Origin: an uncultured Eubacteriales bacterium
Lineage (GTDB): Bacteria > Bacillota > Clostridia > Oscillospirales > Ruminococcaceae
Reading direction: 5' to 3'
DNA length: 33,880 nucleotides
NCBI GenBank assembly: GCA_900314975.1
Contig: OMXI01000021.1
Coordinates: forward strand, 1-33,880
Part shown: in pieces, positions 23,903 through 32,900 of the stretch
Numbering within the stretch: position 1 is the stretch's first letter
How the letters are laid out: each line of letters starts with the position of its first letter
The notes under the pieces: generated by a model
What the model was told of the DNA's origin: nothing
Seen by the model: only the letters and a program-made list of their open reading frames with translations
The model's database searches: none
Translations under genes and position numbers: made by a program

Positions 23903-24958
23903 TTATTTCTTCTTTCGGTTGTCTCTGCCGTTCTTGCTGCCCGAAACCTTTATCTTGCTGCGCTGCTTTGTGTTCTTTCTGTCCTGCTCTTTAGAGCCTG
24001 ATGTCTTGCCCTTTATCCATATAATAACAATAACCAGCGCTACAACAAGCACACCGAGTATTATGTAAAGCGCAGGCAAAAGTGTCTGCTTTATATCCTT
24101 GTCCGTGCTTACAGTGACCTTTTCACTGCCGCTGCTGCTGTCAGCAGATGTGTCATTGGGTGCAGCTGCGGTAGCGGCTGTCGTCTCGTCTTTGTCCTTG
24201 TCAAGCCTTGTTACGTTGATAGTGTATGTTGTTGCATTTCCGTTTATATCGGTAACAGTTATGGTTCTTACGTTAAGACCAACCTCGCAGTCCTCGTTTC
24301 CCGTGTACCATATGTGGTCCTGAAGGCTCGCAGTCTTGCCTGTGATCTCAACCTTTGTCACATCATAAGGTACAGTTACCGAATAGTCATGTATGCTGTA
24401 CATAAAAGGCGGAACGAGCTTGCCGTTTACTACCGTAAGGTCAGTTAAAACGCCCTGCGTGGGTACACCGTTGGCATCAGTCGCAGGCGAGGTCTGAGAC
24501 GGCTGTGTCTGCTGCTGCGTAGTCTGGGTCTCATCTGTAACGCTGACCGCCGCAGCCGCGCCCGCAAGCTCGTACTGCTCGTCAAAAGCATCGTAAACAG
24601 CGCAGCTTGTAACACTGATATTGCTGCTGCCCGCTGAAGCAGCTGTAAATGTGAGCGTTATCGTTGCCGATGTGTCAAGCCCGTTGAGCTGTTCTATCTG
24701 AATAACACCGCCAGCGTCCTTTGCACCGCTGCCCGAAACAAATTTCAGTACAGACGAGTCGTAGGAAACGCTCGCGGTAACTCTGCCTACAGGCTTTACT
24801 GCTTTTATATTCATCGTTACCGTAAGCGTGTCGCCCGCGGCAAGCTGACTTTGCGAGGTTTGTAAAACCAGATTCGCAGGTGCGTCGTCAGCCGCAGCGC
24901 CCGCTGCGCAAATGACAGTAAGAGCAAGCAAAATTATAAAACAAATAGTCTTTTTCAT
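23903..24958 (-). CDS. Membrane-anchored protein with cohesin-like and cadherin-like domains
   Basis: This 351-residue surface protein has a signal peptide (about 1-23), a cohesin-type beta-sandwich (about 28-140: QSQLAAGDTLTVTMNI, VTASVSYDSSVLKFVSG, ATITLTFTA), a Thr/Gln/Pro linker, and a cadherin-like beta-sandwich domain (about 165-250: LTDLTVVNGKLVPPF, YSVTVPYDVTKVEI, ATTYTINVTR). A second Ser/Thr linker, one membrane helix (about 290-313) and a basic cytoplasmic tail follow. Cohesins bind dockerins in Ruminococcus and Clostridium cellulosomes, but isolated cohesin-like domains also occur outside cellulosomes, and no dockerin is in this window. The gene has its own promoter with a palindrome at the start site. 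Confidence 0.85.
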   Translation of the reverse strand: MKKTICFIILLALTVICAAGAAADDAPANLVLQTSQSQLAAGDTLTVTMNIKAVKPVGRVTASVSYDSSVLKFVSGSGAKDAGGVIQIEQLNGLDTSATITLTFTAASAGSSNISVTSCAVYDAFDEQYELAGAAAAVSVTDETQTTQQQTQPSQTSPATDANGVPTQGVLTDLTVVNGKLVPPFMYSIHDYSVTVPYDVTKVEITGKTASLQDHIWYTGNEDCEVGLNVRTITVTDINGNATTYTINVTRLDKDKDETTAATAAAPNDTSADSSSGSEKVTVSTDKDIKQTLLPALYIILGVLVVALVIVIIWIKGKTSGSKEQDRKNTKQRSKIKVSGSKNGRDNRKKK

Positions 24959-24984
24959 CTGTTAGTTGTCCTTTCAAGAATAGC

Positions 24985-25000
24985 GTGTACGCCCGTACAC
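24985..25000. repeat. 16-bp palindrome at the predicted transcription start of the cohesin-like gene
   Basis: GTGTACG (24985-24991), CC, CGTACAC (24994-25000): perfect 7-bp arms with a 2-bp centre. It begins about eight bases downstream of the -10 box, a typical repressor-operator position; as RNA its loop would be too small unless inner pairs open. Confidence 0.75.
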
Positions 25001-25007
25001 TCTCACT

Positions 25008-25036
25008 ATTATATACTATTTTTTTTGAAAGGTCAA
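25008..25036 (-). promoter_or_regulatory. Sigma-A type promoter of the cohesin-like gene
   Basis: On the minus strand TTGACC (25036-25031), a 17-bp spacer and TATAAT (25013-25008). Confidence 0.88.
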
Positions 25037-25151
25037 CATTTTACGCGCAAAAAAGGCTCTGTTCTGCATTTATCATATTTTGTTTACATTTTTAAAATAA
25101 AAAACACTTTATTTCACCCGTCATCTGATATATACTGTTAATCGTAGAAGG

Positions 25152-25178
25152 GTGGCTCCAATAGGGGCTGCTTTTTTT
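25152..25178 (+). terminator. Terminator-like hairpin on the plus strand without an upstream gene
   Basis: GTGGCTCC-like arm (25152-25159) pairs with GGGGCTGC (25164-25171) around AATA, using three G-U pairs, and is followed by seven T (25172-25178). Because of the G-U pairs it folds only as plus-strand RNA. No plus-strand gene precedes it; the nearest -10-like sequence is TATACT at 25131. A very short RNA or chance are both possible. The remainder of 24959-25190 shows nothing else. Confidence 0.35.
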
Positions 25179-25190
25179 GCATTTTTTATA

Positions 25191-26015
25191 TTAGCCGAAA
25201 AAGTCGGATATGTCTTTTATTTCAGACCGGTCGTAGCGCTGTATGCGGTATGTATCGGTCTTATTTTTGCCTTTGAGCCTTACGCTCCTGTTCCCAAGTT
25301 CTGCAGCGGCTTTGAACCCAAGATTTTTTACCACCCGTGCGCTGTAATCTGATGCTTTGCCGTTCGGGTAGGTGAATATGTTCGGCTCAAAACCGCAGTT
25401 TTGCTGAAAAAGCATTTGAACCCTGTCAATATCGTTTACTATTCGCGAACGGTACTGCTCGTAGTCCTCACCGCTTTTTTGCTCAAATTCCACGCTGTCC
25501 CACATTGAATATGTACCGTTTGAAAACTCCACAACCCCTGAATCTTCCATTTCCCTTATCTCATCCCAGCGCAGAAAAGCCGCATTGTCGTCTGCACTGT
25601 TCGATGCGTATTCTGTCATTTCTCCGAGAACCGTTACATCCGCCTTGAACCTGTATTTTTTCAGCAGCGGAAAAATTTCGGTGTAATACTGTGCATATCC
25701 GCCGTCAAATGTCAGCACCACCGCCTTTTGCGGCAAATCATTTTCTGTGTTGATACAATCTGCAAGCTCTGACAGAAAAACAGGGGAGTAGCCTTTGTTG
25801 TTAAGGTATATGATGTCATTTTCTACCTGCTGTGCCGTTGCCATTCCTTTTGAATTGCCTATGCTTGTGTAAGCAAGCACCTTTATTGTGTTTTCACTGT
25901 CGTCAAAGCATTTTGCACATATTCCCCGCAGCATCACAAAAGAGCATATCACCGCTGTCAATGCGGCAATAAACCTTATACGCAGCTTGCTGTTGTCAGT
26001 TATCATAATTCGCAT
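25191..26015 (-). CDS. Polysaccharide deacetylase homologue with lost metal ligands
   Basis: This 274-residue protein has an N-terminal membrane anchor or signal segment (about 12-30) and a NodB-type domain (CE4 superfamily). The domain is recognisable from VLAYTSIG, GYSPVFLSEL, KAVVLTFDGGY, LLKKYRFKADVTVL, LRWDEIREMEDSG and TYPNGKASDYS. In active members motif 1 is TFDDGY and motif 2 contains H-(S/T)-x-x-H. Here motif 1 is TFDGGY (Gly105 for the metal-binding Asp) and motif 2 is FSNGTYSMW (165-172 region), with no histidine. The metal site therefore appears absent, and the protein is probably a binding or regulatory pseudoenzyme rather than a deacetylase. GTGAGG precedes the ATG; no strong promoter is evident. 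Confidence 0.82.
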   Translation of the reverse strand: MRIMITDNSKLRIRFIAALTAVICSFVMLRGICAKCFDDSENTIKVLAYTSIGNSKGMATAQQVENDIIYLNNKGYSPVFLSELADCINTENDLPQKAVVLTFDGGYAQYYTEIFPLLKKYRFKADVTVLGEMTEYASNSADDNAAFLRWDEIREMEDSGVVEFSNGTYSMWDSVEFEQKSGEDYEQYRSRIVNDIDRVQMLFQQNCGFEPNIFTYPNGKASDYSARVVKNLGFKAAAELGNRSVRLKGKNKTDTYRIQRYDRSEIKDISDFFG

Positions 26016-26093
26016 AAGTTCGACCTCACTTTGATTTGTTAAATCTTATGATAAACCGATAATAAAAATTACAAAAAAATATTTACGATTCTA

Positions 26094-26122
26094 TTGCAAT
26101 TTTTGTGCAATTATGATATACT
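26094..26122 (+). promoter_or_regulatory. Sigma-A type promoter of the chemoreceptor-phosphofructokinase operon
   Basis: TTGCAA (26094-26099), a 17-bp spacer and TATACT (26117-26122), with a leader of about 50 bases before the GGGGGG ribosome binding site and ATG 26181. Confidence 0.75.
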
Positions 26123-26180
26123 TGAATAAATAATAGCTGATGAATTTGTTTAAATCTAAAATACCAGGGGGGATATTATA

Positions 26181-28469
26181 ATGTGGATGTCCAATACTGT
26201 CAAAATAATCGTAATCATAATTACTGCTTTATTCTTTTTAGCAGCCGCTTTTTTCTCTTTTAAAGGCAACAAGTTCCTTAAATCGCTGAAATCAAAGCTG
26301 ACTGTTGCCGTTATCGTTGTGGCGGTAATTCTTGTAGGTGTACTCACGTTTGTTTCGGTCAGGTTTGTTAACAAGGCATCAGTTGAAACATTGGCTAATA
26401 CCATTATGCCTATTGCAAACAGTACAGCAAGTTATTTTGACCAGTCTGTAGTCCGCCTTGGCGAAACTCTCGATGAAACGCTTCGCAGCACCAAGGTAAA
26501 AAATGTTCATACTCTTTCCGATGCAGTAATAAATGCAAGAAACCAATTCCTTATAAATGTAAATGACCGTTTCGATGTTTCTCTGGGCGATTATTGTGCG
26601 ATTTTTGCATTTGATGAAAACGGCTCTGTGCTTGCATCAAACGGCGATAATACAATAGATGCGAAAACCGTTGTTCAGATTGAGGATGTCAGAGAGGCTC
26701 TTGCATCTGACAAACCTGTAATTACCAAGTGTATCAAAACTGATAATATGATGAGCTTTGCTATACTTATGAAGACCGTTAACCCCGAGAACAGCAAGAA
26801 TATCGTTGTAAGTGCGATATTAAACGGCTACTCACTCTCAACCATACTTGAGAGTACATCGCTTAGTGATATGGGTGAACTTTATCTGGTCGACGATACA
26901 GGCAACATTATCATTCACCCAATAAAAAATCCTTATTTCAAATATGAAAACCCTGTTTCCATAGGCAAGGATGACAGTGATTATAAAGATGCAGGCAAGG
27001 CATTTGAGCAGATCCTTAAATCCAACGACGGATATGTGACATTTGATTATAAGGATAAAGACCTTCTTGCAGGTTATTCCAAGGTAAATGCATTTAATGC
27101 AAAGCTGGTAATGATAAGCAATACCAAGGATTTTACAAAGACTACTATGTCTGCACTTGAAAGCCTGTTCATAGTAAGCATTCTGCTTTTGAGCGCAGCT
27201 ATGATAGCCGCATCACTGTTTGCAAAGAGAATTTCAAAGCCTATCGTCTCCACTACCGACAGAATAAGAGAGCTTGCACAGGGCAACCTTAACGACCCTG
27301 TTGACGTCTGGTACTCAAACGACGAGCTTGGTGTGCTTTCCAACTCACTTGATGAAACGATATTGAGCCTGAGGCAGTACATCAATATCATAACCGTTTC
27401 ACTCACAAAGATTTCAGAGGGTGACCTCAGTCAGAAAATGGAGGGAACCTTCAAGGGTGACTTCTATAAGATAAAGAGTACCTTTAACGACATTTTAAGC
27501 GCACTGTCAGATACCTTTGCCGCTATCAATATGTCGGCAGAGCAGGTTAACTCTGGCGCCGTTCAGGTATCAGATTCCGCGCAGGCGCTTTCACAGGGCT
27601 CAACACAGCAGGCATCCGCTATCGAAGAGCTTTCAGCTACCCTTAATGATGTCTCCAAGCAGACACAGCAAAACTCCATAGACGCAAAGAACGCCTATAA
27701 TATCGTTATGGATAACACAGAGGCTATCAACAGCTGTAACGACGATATGTCCAACATGCTCAATGCTATGAACGAGATCCACGATACATCTGCTGAAATC
27801 GCAAAGATAATCAAGGTAATCGACGAAATTTCCTTCCAGACCAATATCCTCGCTCTGAATGCCGCTGTTGAGGCTGCAAGAGAAGGTTCAAAGGGCTTCG
27901 GCGTTGTTGCAGACGAAGTAAGACGTCTTGCATCAAGGTCAGCAGAGGCTGCTAAACAGACCGCACAGCTTATCGAAAACTCGTCAGCTGCCGTTGATAA
28001 GGGTTCGAGAATTGCTGAAGATACCGCAAACTCACTCGGTCAGATAGTTCAGCGCTCGGAAGAGATAACCAACCTTATGAAGAACATCACCGAGGCTTCC
28101 GAGGCACAGGCTGACGCTATCGTTCAGATAGATACAGGCGTAGACCAGATTTCCGCTGTCGTTTCCAAGAATACATCTACAGCCGTAGGCTTTGCATCTG
28201 CAAGTGAGGAGCTGTCCAGCCAGTCGCTTATACTCAAGAATATGATCGCTCGCTTCAGACTTACCGAAGACACATCTGCATCAAATGAACCCGTGTCCTT
28301 CCAAAAGCCTTCCAATAAGTTTGAGTATACCGTCATCCGTGACGATGAAAGCGAGAACGTTACCAAGCAGACAGCCCCGACAAACCTTGATGTCACCGAT
28401 GAAGAGGTCGGTGCTATCGACCTTTCAGACCTTTCGGAATTTTTGGATGATGACGATGATAAGTATTGA
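26181..28469 (+). CDS. Methyl-accepting chemotaxis protein with extra N-terminal helix
   Basis: This 762-residue chemoreceptor has a ligand-binding ectodomain of the double-Cache kind (about 65-325, with [13 protein letters not shown] and the preceding PAS-like repeats), a membrane helix (about 328-350), a HAMP domain (about 351-405) and a long cytoplasmic signalling domain. The conserved hairpin tip [20 protein letters not shown] starts near residue 549. Unusually there are two helices before the ectodomain (about 7-26 and 41-62), which would put the N-terminus outside. The C-terminus ends in an acidic tail (FLDDDDDKY) with no CheR-docking pentapeptide. No che or flagellar genes are in the window. 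The next gene starts 24 bases downstream. Confidence 0.93.
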   Translation: MWMSNTVKIIVIIITALFFLAAAFFSFKGNKFLKSLKSKLTVAVIVVAVILVGVLTFVSVRFVNKASVETLANTIMPIANSTASYFDQSVVRLGETLDETLRSTKVKNVHTLSDAVINARNQFLINVNDRFDVSLGDYCAIFAFDENGSVLASNGDNTIDAKTVVQIEDVREALASDKPVITKCIKTDNMMSFAILMKTVNPENSKNIVVSAILNGYSLSTILESTSLSDMGELYLVDDTGNIIIHPIKNPYFKYENPVSIGKDDSDYKDAGKAFEQILKSNDGYVTFDYKDKDLLAGYSKVNAFNAKLVMISNTKDFTKTTMSALESLFIVSILLLSAAMIAASLFAKRISKPIVSTTDRIRELAQGNLNDPVDVWYSNDELGVLSNSLDETILSLRQYINIITVSLTKISEGDLSQKMEGTFKGDFYKIKSTFNDILSALSDTFAAINMSAEQVNSGAVQVSDSAQALSQGSTQQASAIEELSATLNDVSKQTQQNSIDAKNAYNIVMDNTEAINSCNDDMSNMLNAMNEIHDTSAEIAKIIKVIDEISFQTNILALNAAVEAAREGSKGFGVVADEVRRLASRSAEAAKQTAQLIENSSAAVDKGSRIAEDTANSLGQIVQRSEEITNLMKNITEASEAQADAIVQIDTGVDQISAVVSKNTSTAVGFASASEELSSQSLILKNMIARFRLTEDTSASNEPVSFQKPSNKFEYTVIRDDESENVTKQTAPTNLDVTDEEVGAIDLSDLSEFLDDDDDKY

Positions 28470-28493
28470 TTATAAGAAACGGAGGAATAGTTT

Positions 28494-29570
28494 ATGAAAC
28501 GAAGAATAGGTATCCTTACCAGCGGCGGTGACTGCCCGGGACTCAATGCAACTATCAGAGGCGTTGCCAAGGCTTGCTATGAAAGGTTTGGAAACGATGT
28601 CGAGATAATCGGTATAGAGGACGGTTACTTCGGTCTTATGAATAATATGTGCCGTGTAATGAATCAGTCCGACTTTTCGGGAATACTTACAACAGGCGGA
28701 ACTATCTTCGGTACAAAGAGAACTCCGTTCAAGAAAATGCAGATAGTTGAAGATGATAACGTAGATAAAGTAAAGGCAATGAAAGCCACATATAAAACGC
28801 AGAAGCTCGACTGCCTGCTGACTCTGGGCGGAAACGGAACGCATAAGACCGCTAACCTGCTTTCAGAGGAAGGTCTTAACGTTATCGGTCTGCCAAAGAC
28901 GATAGACAACGATATCTGGGGCACAAGCGTTACATTCGGTTTCCATACCGCCGTAAACACCGCTACCGACGTTATCGACAGACTCCACTCAACAGCAAAC
29001 TCTCACGGCAGGATACTTGTTTGCGAGATAATGGGCAATAAAGCTGGCTGGCTTACGCTCTATGCGGGCGTTGCAGGCGGCGCAGATATGATAGTTATCC
29101 CCGAGATCCCTTACGATATCGAAAAGCTCGCAGAGGCTTGTGAAAAGCGTAAGGATAAGAGATTTGCAATTATGGCAGTTGCCGAGGGCGCTTTTGATGT
29201 CAATGAAGCAAAGATGAAGAAGAAAGAGCGTGCCGCATTCAGAGCAGAGCAGGGAATAACCACCGCAACAAGCAGAATCGCAAAGCAGATAGAGCAAATG
29301 ACAGGCAGCGAAGCAAGAGTTTGCGTTCCCGGTCATATGCTGCGCGGCGGAAGCCCTTCGGCTTATGACAGAGTGCTGGCTACAAAGTTCGGCGTTCACG
29401 CTGCAAAGCTTATCTCTAAAGAGAAATACGGCTATGCAGTCGCTATGGTGAAGGACAACGTCACTGAAAATTCGCTTTCAGAAGTTGCAGGAAAAACAAA
29501 ATTCGTTCCCGAAGATGACCAGCTCGTAAAGACCGCAAGAGATATCGGTATTTCCTTCGGCGATAAGTAA
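28494..29570 (+). CDS. pfkA: 6-phosphofructokinase, mixed-substrate (group III-like) type
   Basis: This enzyme phosphorylates fructose 6-phosphate to the 1,6-bisphosphate. The 358 residues contain SGGDCPGLNA, the catalytic PKTIDNDI (Asp138 corresponds to E. coli Asp127) and the sugar-phosphate loop GGADMIVIPE. The phosphoryl-donor site is mixed: Gly115 (E. coli Gly104 position) fits ATP use, while Lys135 (E. coli Gly124 position) is the residue of PPi-dependent and group III enzymes. Asn114 replaces the Mg-binding Asp103 (GGNGT instead of GGDGS). ATP is the more likely donor, but this is inferred. It is co-directional with the chemoreceptor, with AACGGAGG before the ATG and no promoter between them. 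Confidence 0.92.
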   Translation: MKRRIGILTSGGDCPGLNATIRGVAKACYERFGNDVEIIGIEDGYFGLMNNMCRVMNQSDFSGILTTGGTIFGTKRTPFKKMQIVEDDNVDKVKAMKATYKTQKLDCLLTLGGNGTHKTANLLSEEGLNVIGLPKTIDNDIWGTSVTFGFHTAVNTATDVIDRLHSTANSHGRILVCEIMGNKAGWLTLYAGVAGGADMIVIPEIPYDIEKLAEACEKRKDKRFAIMAVAEGAFDVNEAKMKKKERAAFRAEQGITTATSRIAKQIEQMTGSEARVCVPGHMLRGGSPSAYDRVLATKFGVHAAKLISKEKYGYAVAMVKDNVTENSLSEVAGKTKFVPEDDQLVKTARDIGISFGDK

Positions 29571-29584
29571 ATAAAGCTTTGTAC

Positions 29585-29612
29585 ATCCCGGAGGGTCAAT
29601 GCCTTCCGGGAT
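29585..29612 (+). terminator. Terminator-like hairpin after the phosphofructokinase gene
   Basis: ATCCCGGAGGG (29585-29595) pairs with CCTTCCGGGAT (29602-29612) with one G-T wobble. The tail TTGCTTTGATATT is only moderately T-rich, so some read-through into the sigma-permease genes is possible. No convincing sigma-A promoter is visible in 29613-29763; TATATA near 29729-29736 has no -35 partner at normal distance. Confidence 0.7.
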
Positions 29613-29763
29613 TTGCTTTGATATTGCCTCTTGGCAGTTCATCAACTATGCACAAATTATTGCACCGTTTCTTGTTCAATTCGCAGAAATACTCTTTGAT
29701 TTGATAAACAAAGCTCACCGTTTCAGACTATATATACAAAAGACTTGCAGAAAGGGGTATACA

Positions 29764-29910
29764 ATGGAAAAGGAAATGACTAAAACCGATGTAGAGCGTT
29801 TTATCAAATGGATGCTTGACCAGCTTGATACAGGACCCGACCCCAAGCTTGAAGAAAGGATTTATAAAAGGGTATTTGTGAAAGACAAGGTGAATAAAGA
29901 AGATGAATAA
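29764..29910 (+). CDS. 48-residue protein overlapping the sigma-permease gene
   Basis: This small, highly charged soluble protein (MEKEMTKTDVERFIKWML at its start, acidic and basic residues throughout) has no recognised family. ATG 29764 has GAAAGGGG upstream; the frame is open to 29599 but without a comparable site. Its last eight bases overlap the start of the sigma-permease gene, so the two are probably translated together. By position it could be a regulator of the sigma domain, such as an anti-sigma peptide; that is inference only. Confidence 0.65.
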   Translation: MEKEMTKTDVERFIKWMLDQLDTGPDPKLEERIYKRVFVKDKVNKEDE

Positions 29911-32900
29911 TAAAGATATTACCGAATTGACTGCCAAAGCAAAGAGCGGTGATAAAGACGCATTTGAAAAACTGTATAAAGAGTTTTATTCCAAGGTGTA
30001 CTATTTTGTACGGCAAAATACGGGCTGTGACGATGCCGCCGAGGATATCACTGCCGAAACGTTCAGTGCAGCTATGCAAATGCTGCCCACACTGAAAAAT
30101 GAAGAATCTTTTGTCGGCTGGCTTTACTGTATCGCCTACCGAAAATGTGCTGATTTTATCAAGACAAAGCAGCTTGACCGAAAACAGCGTGAAGATTCAG
30201 CACAGCTTGCTTCGCTCAACGAGCCTGTAATGCTTCCCGACGATTATGCGATAAACAAGCAGACCAAGCAGCAGCTTCAAAGTATAATCGATTCACTGCC
30301 TGCTGATATGCGCAGTGCCGTAATTTTTTATTACTATGACGGCTTGTCGCTTACTGAAATCGCGCAGATAATAGGAACCAATAAGAACAATATCGGACAG
30401 AAGCTTTACCGAGCGCGCCAGAAGATTCGCAAGCAGATAGAAAAGCTAAAAGAAAAAGGTGCAATGTTCTCGGCCGTTCCATTCAGCGCCGTGCTTGCAA
30501 ACCTTGAAAGCGCAGGGCTTTTGTCAGGCGTTAGCAGCGTTGCTGCAATAGGTGCGGCGGCAGCCGCAGTCCCAGTCGGGCTTTCCGCATTAAGCGCAGG
30601 CACATCACGCCACCTGCTCGGCTTCACACTAAAGTATTGGCGCAAGCACAAAAAGAGCCTTGCTGCGCTGCTGTTCTCAGGCGTGCTGCTGTGCGCGCTG
30701 ATATGCTGTGCGATGCTGACTTTGCGGCAGGAATATATCAGACAGATAGATAGAATGTACAATATGGAGGGACACTACGAGTTCCTCACCTCGACAAAGC
30801 ACCAGAACATTATCGACATGCTTACGGGCGAGGACACTGTCACGGGGAAAATGAACGTTTACGGTCTGATGGGTGTGGGCAATATCAAGTACGAGTACGG
30901 CTCGCTCGACGACCCCGAAAACCTCGCGCATATCCCAATGGAAACAGGTCGCTTGCCACAGAAAAAAGGCGAGATAGCCATTGACCGACAGGTGCTGACC
31001 AATTTCGGATTTTTCGGCAAGGTCGGAGACGAGATAACTCTTGACAAGGGAACATTCACACTCGTCGGCATCATTTTTGACGACAGGGAAAGTACGGATG
31101 CGTGGTCTATGTCTTACGGCTGGTGCCGTGAAGGCTCGCGCCTGCGTGTCGACGAAAACAAGCAAAACAACTATTATATCGAGGACAAATCGATGTTTGA
31201 CAAGGAATACCTTGTCCCGCTGATATTTGTCAGTCCCGACGAGGAGCAAACGCCCGAATACACGCTTGTTATGATAGATAACATAGCTGGTCTTGACCGA
31301 ATGCCGTATGATTATAACTGGCTTGCAGACGAACCGTTTGAAGACGGCATAGGTGAGTTAGTTGATAAGGTCGCAGATATAAGCGGATACGACAGAGAGA
31401 CTTTTGGCAGAGATTACAGTGGATTCTTCAGAGACCACCGACAACAAGCTATCGACTTTTATTACTCTAAATTCTACGAACAGATATACACAAAATTACT
31501 GCTCTACGGTGCAGCGATTATAATTGCCGTGCTGTCGGTAATCGCCGTTATGCGCAACATTTTCTCCGAGCGTGAAAACACTATCTCAATGCTTCGACGC
31601 ATAGGTGTGTCAAAGCGCAGGATAAGGGTGATGTACACTATCGAGTATATATTCCTCGGTATCCTGCAGGCTGTTATCGGTATCGCTGCTGGCATCGGTG
31701 TGCATATCGGAATTTACGAGTATCAGGTAAATGTGCTTGAAAAGTCGGAGTTCTCGGGCTTTTCGCACAACGAATACGACCGTTTCCTCTGCCCCGACCC
31801 GTTTGTATGGTCAGCGCTTATCGCCGCAGGTGTTCTGCTTGTGGGTTATGTTCTGGCTGCACTTATGCAGCGCTCGCGTGTGCCAAAACTCAAAAGACGA
31901 AAGGCAGGCTCGGTGCGCAGATGCTTTGCAAAGGTGTTCCGCAACCGCGCAGTTACAGTGCTTCAGACTATGTCGCTGACGCTGATAATCTTCGGCACGC
32001 TGTTCGGGTATATGCTGTTCAGACCCACAATAGGCGATTTTGATTATAGAACGGGAGAGTTCCACAGAACGCTTGACACAAAATTCGGCGACCCTTTCAG
32101 TATGACGCAGAGGTTTGATTTCGAGGAAGAAAACGTCAAGGAGTACTACCGCGCGGACAAAACCGTGACAAACGAGGGGAATATGCCTATGCTGATAAAG
32201 CTCGGTCAGACTACAGGCATCGACGACGAAACTGCCGACAAGCTGGGCAAAAGCTATTCAAAAGGCGTTTTGCCGCAGACCGTGATAAGTTCAAAAACCG
32301 AGCTGCCGCGACCTGTTTCGTGGGAATCGCAGGAGGTCAAGGACTATTTCTACAAGATGTCCACCGAGCAGGGCAAAAAGTTCTACGACAATAATGAATC
32401 GCTTTACAGATGCAAGACCGCGCTTGCGGACAAGGCAACGATAGAGAAGATTAAAGACTGTGTGACAAGCGGAGAAATAAACATAGATAAGATAATGTCC
32501 GGCGAGGAAATCATATACGTTTACAGCCACTTTGACTCGTCGCTGAAAGTCGGAGATATAGTGAAGCTTGTCTCCGCGACCACCGAAAACGGCTTTGGCA
32601 TAGACGATGTGACCGAGGCAACTGTGCGGATAGGCGCACTTGTCAAGCTGACTGACGATATGGACAAAATGACAAGATACTCCGTCAGCGCAGGAGACGA
32701 TTTCAATTTGCTCACCACCGTTACGGGCGCAAAAAAGCTTGGCTTGCACGGCGCAAGCTATACCGAGATAATCGCAAGAGAGGAGATAGGCAAGCTGCTG
32801 CCGATGAACACGGGTCTGCGCGTCAAATCTCTTGAGAAGCAAAAGCACGATATCTTCGTGCAGAACGCATCGCTCTACGGCTCACTGGGTCTGCTTATAC

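Noticed and set aside
25145-25178. T-box riboswitch resemblance (AGGGTGG followed by a T-run)
   Set aside because: There is no specificity stem, no complete T-box sequence, too little upstream space and no plus-strand gene downstream.
30440-30625. Sigma-permease fusion as a missed gene boundary
   Set aside because: No stop codon, no ribosome binding site and no ATG lies at the permease start; the only Met (residue 188) precedes the linker rather than the permease.
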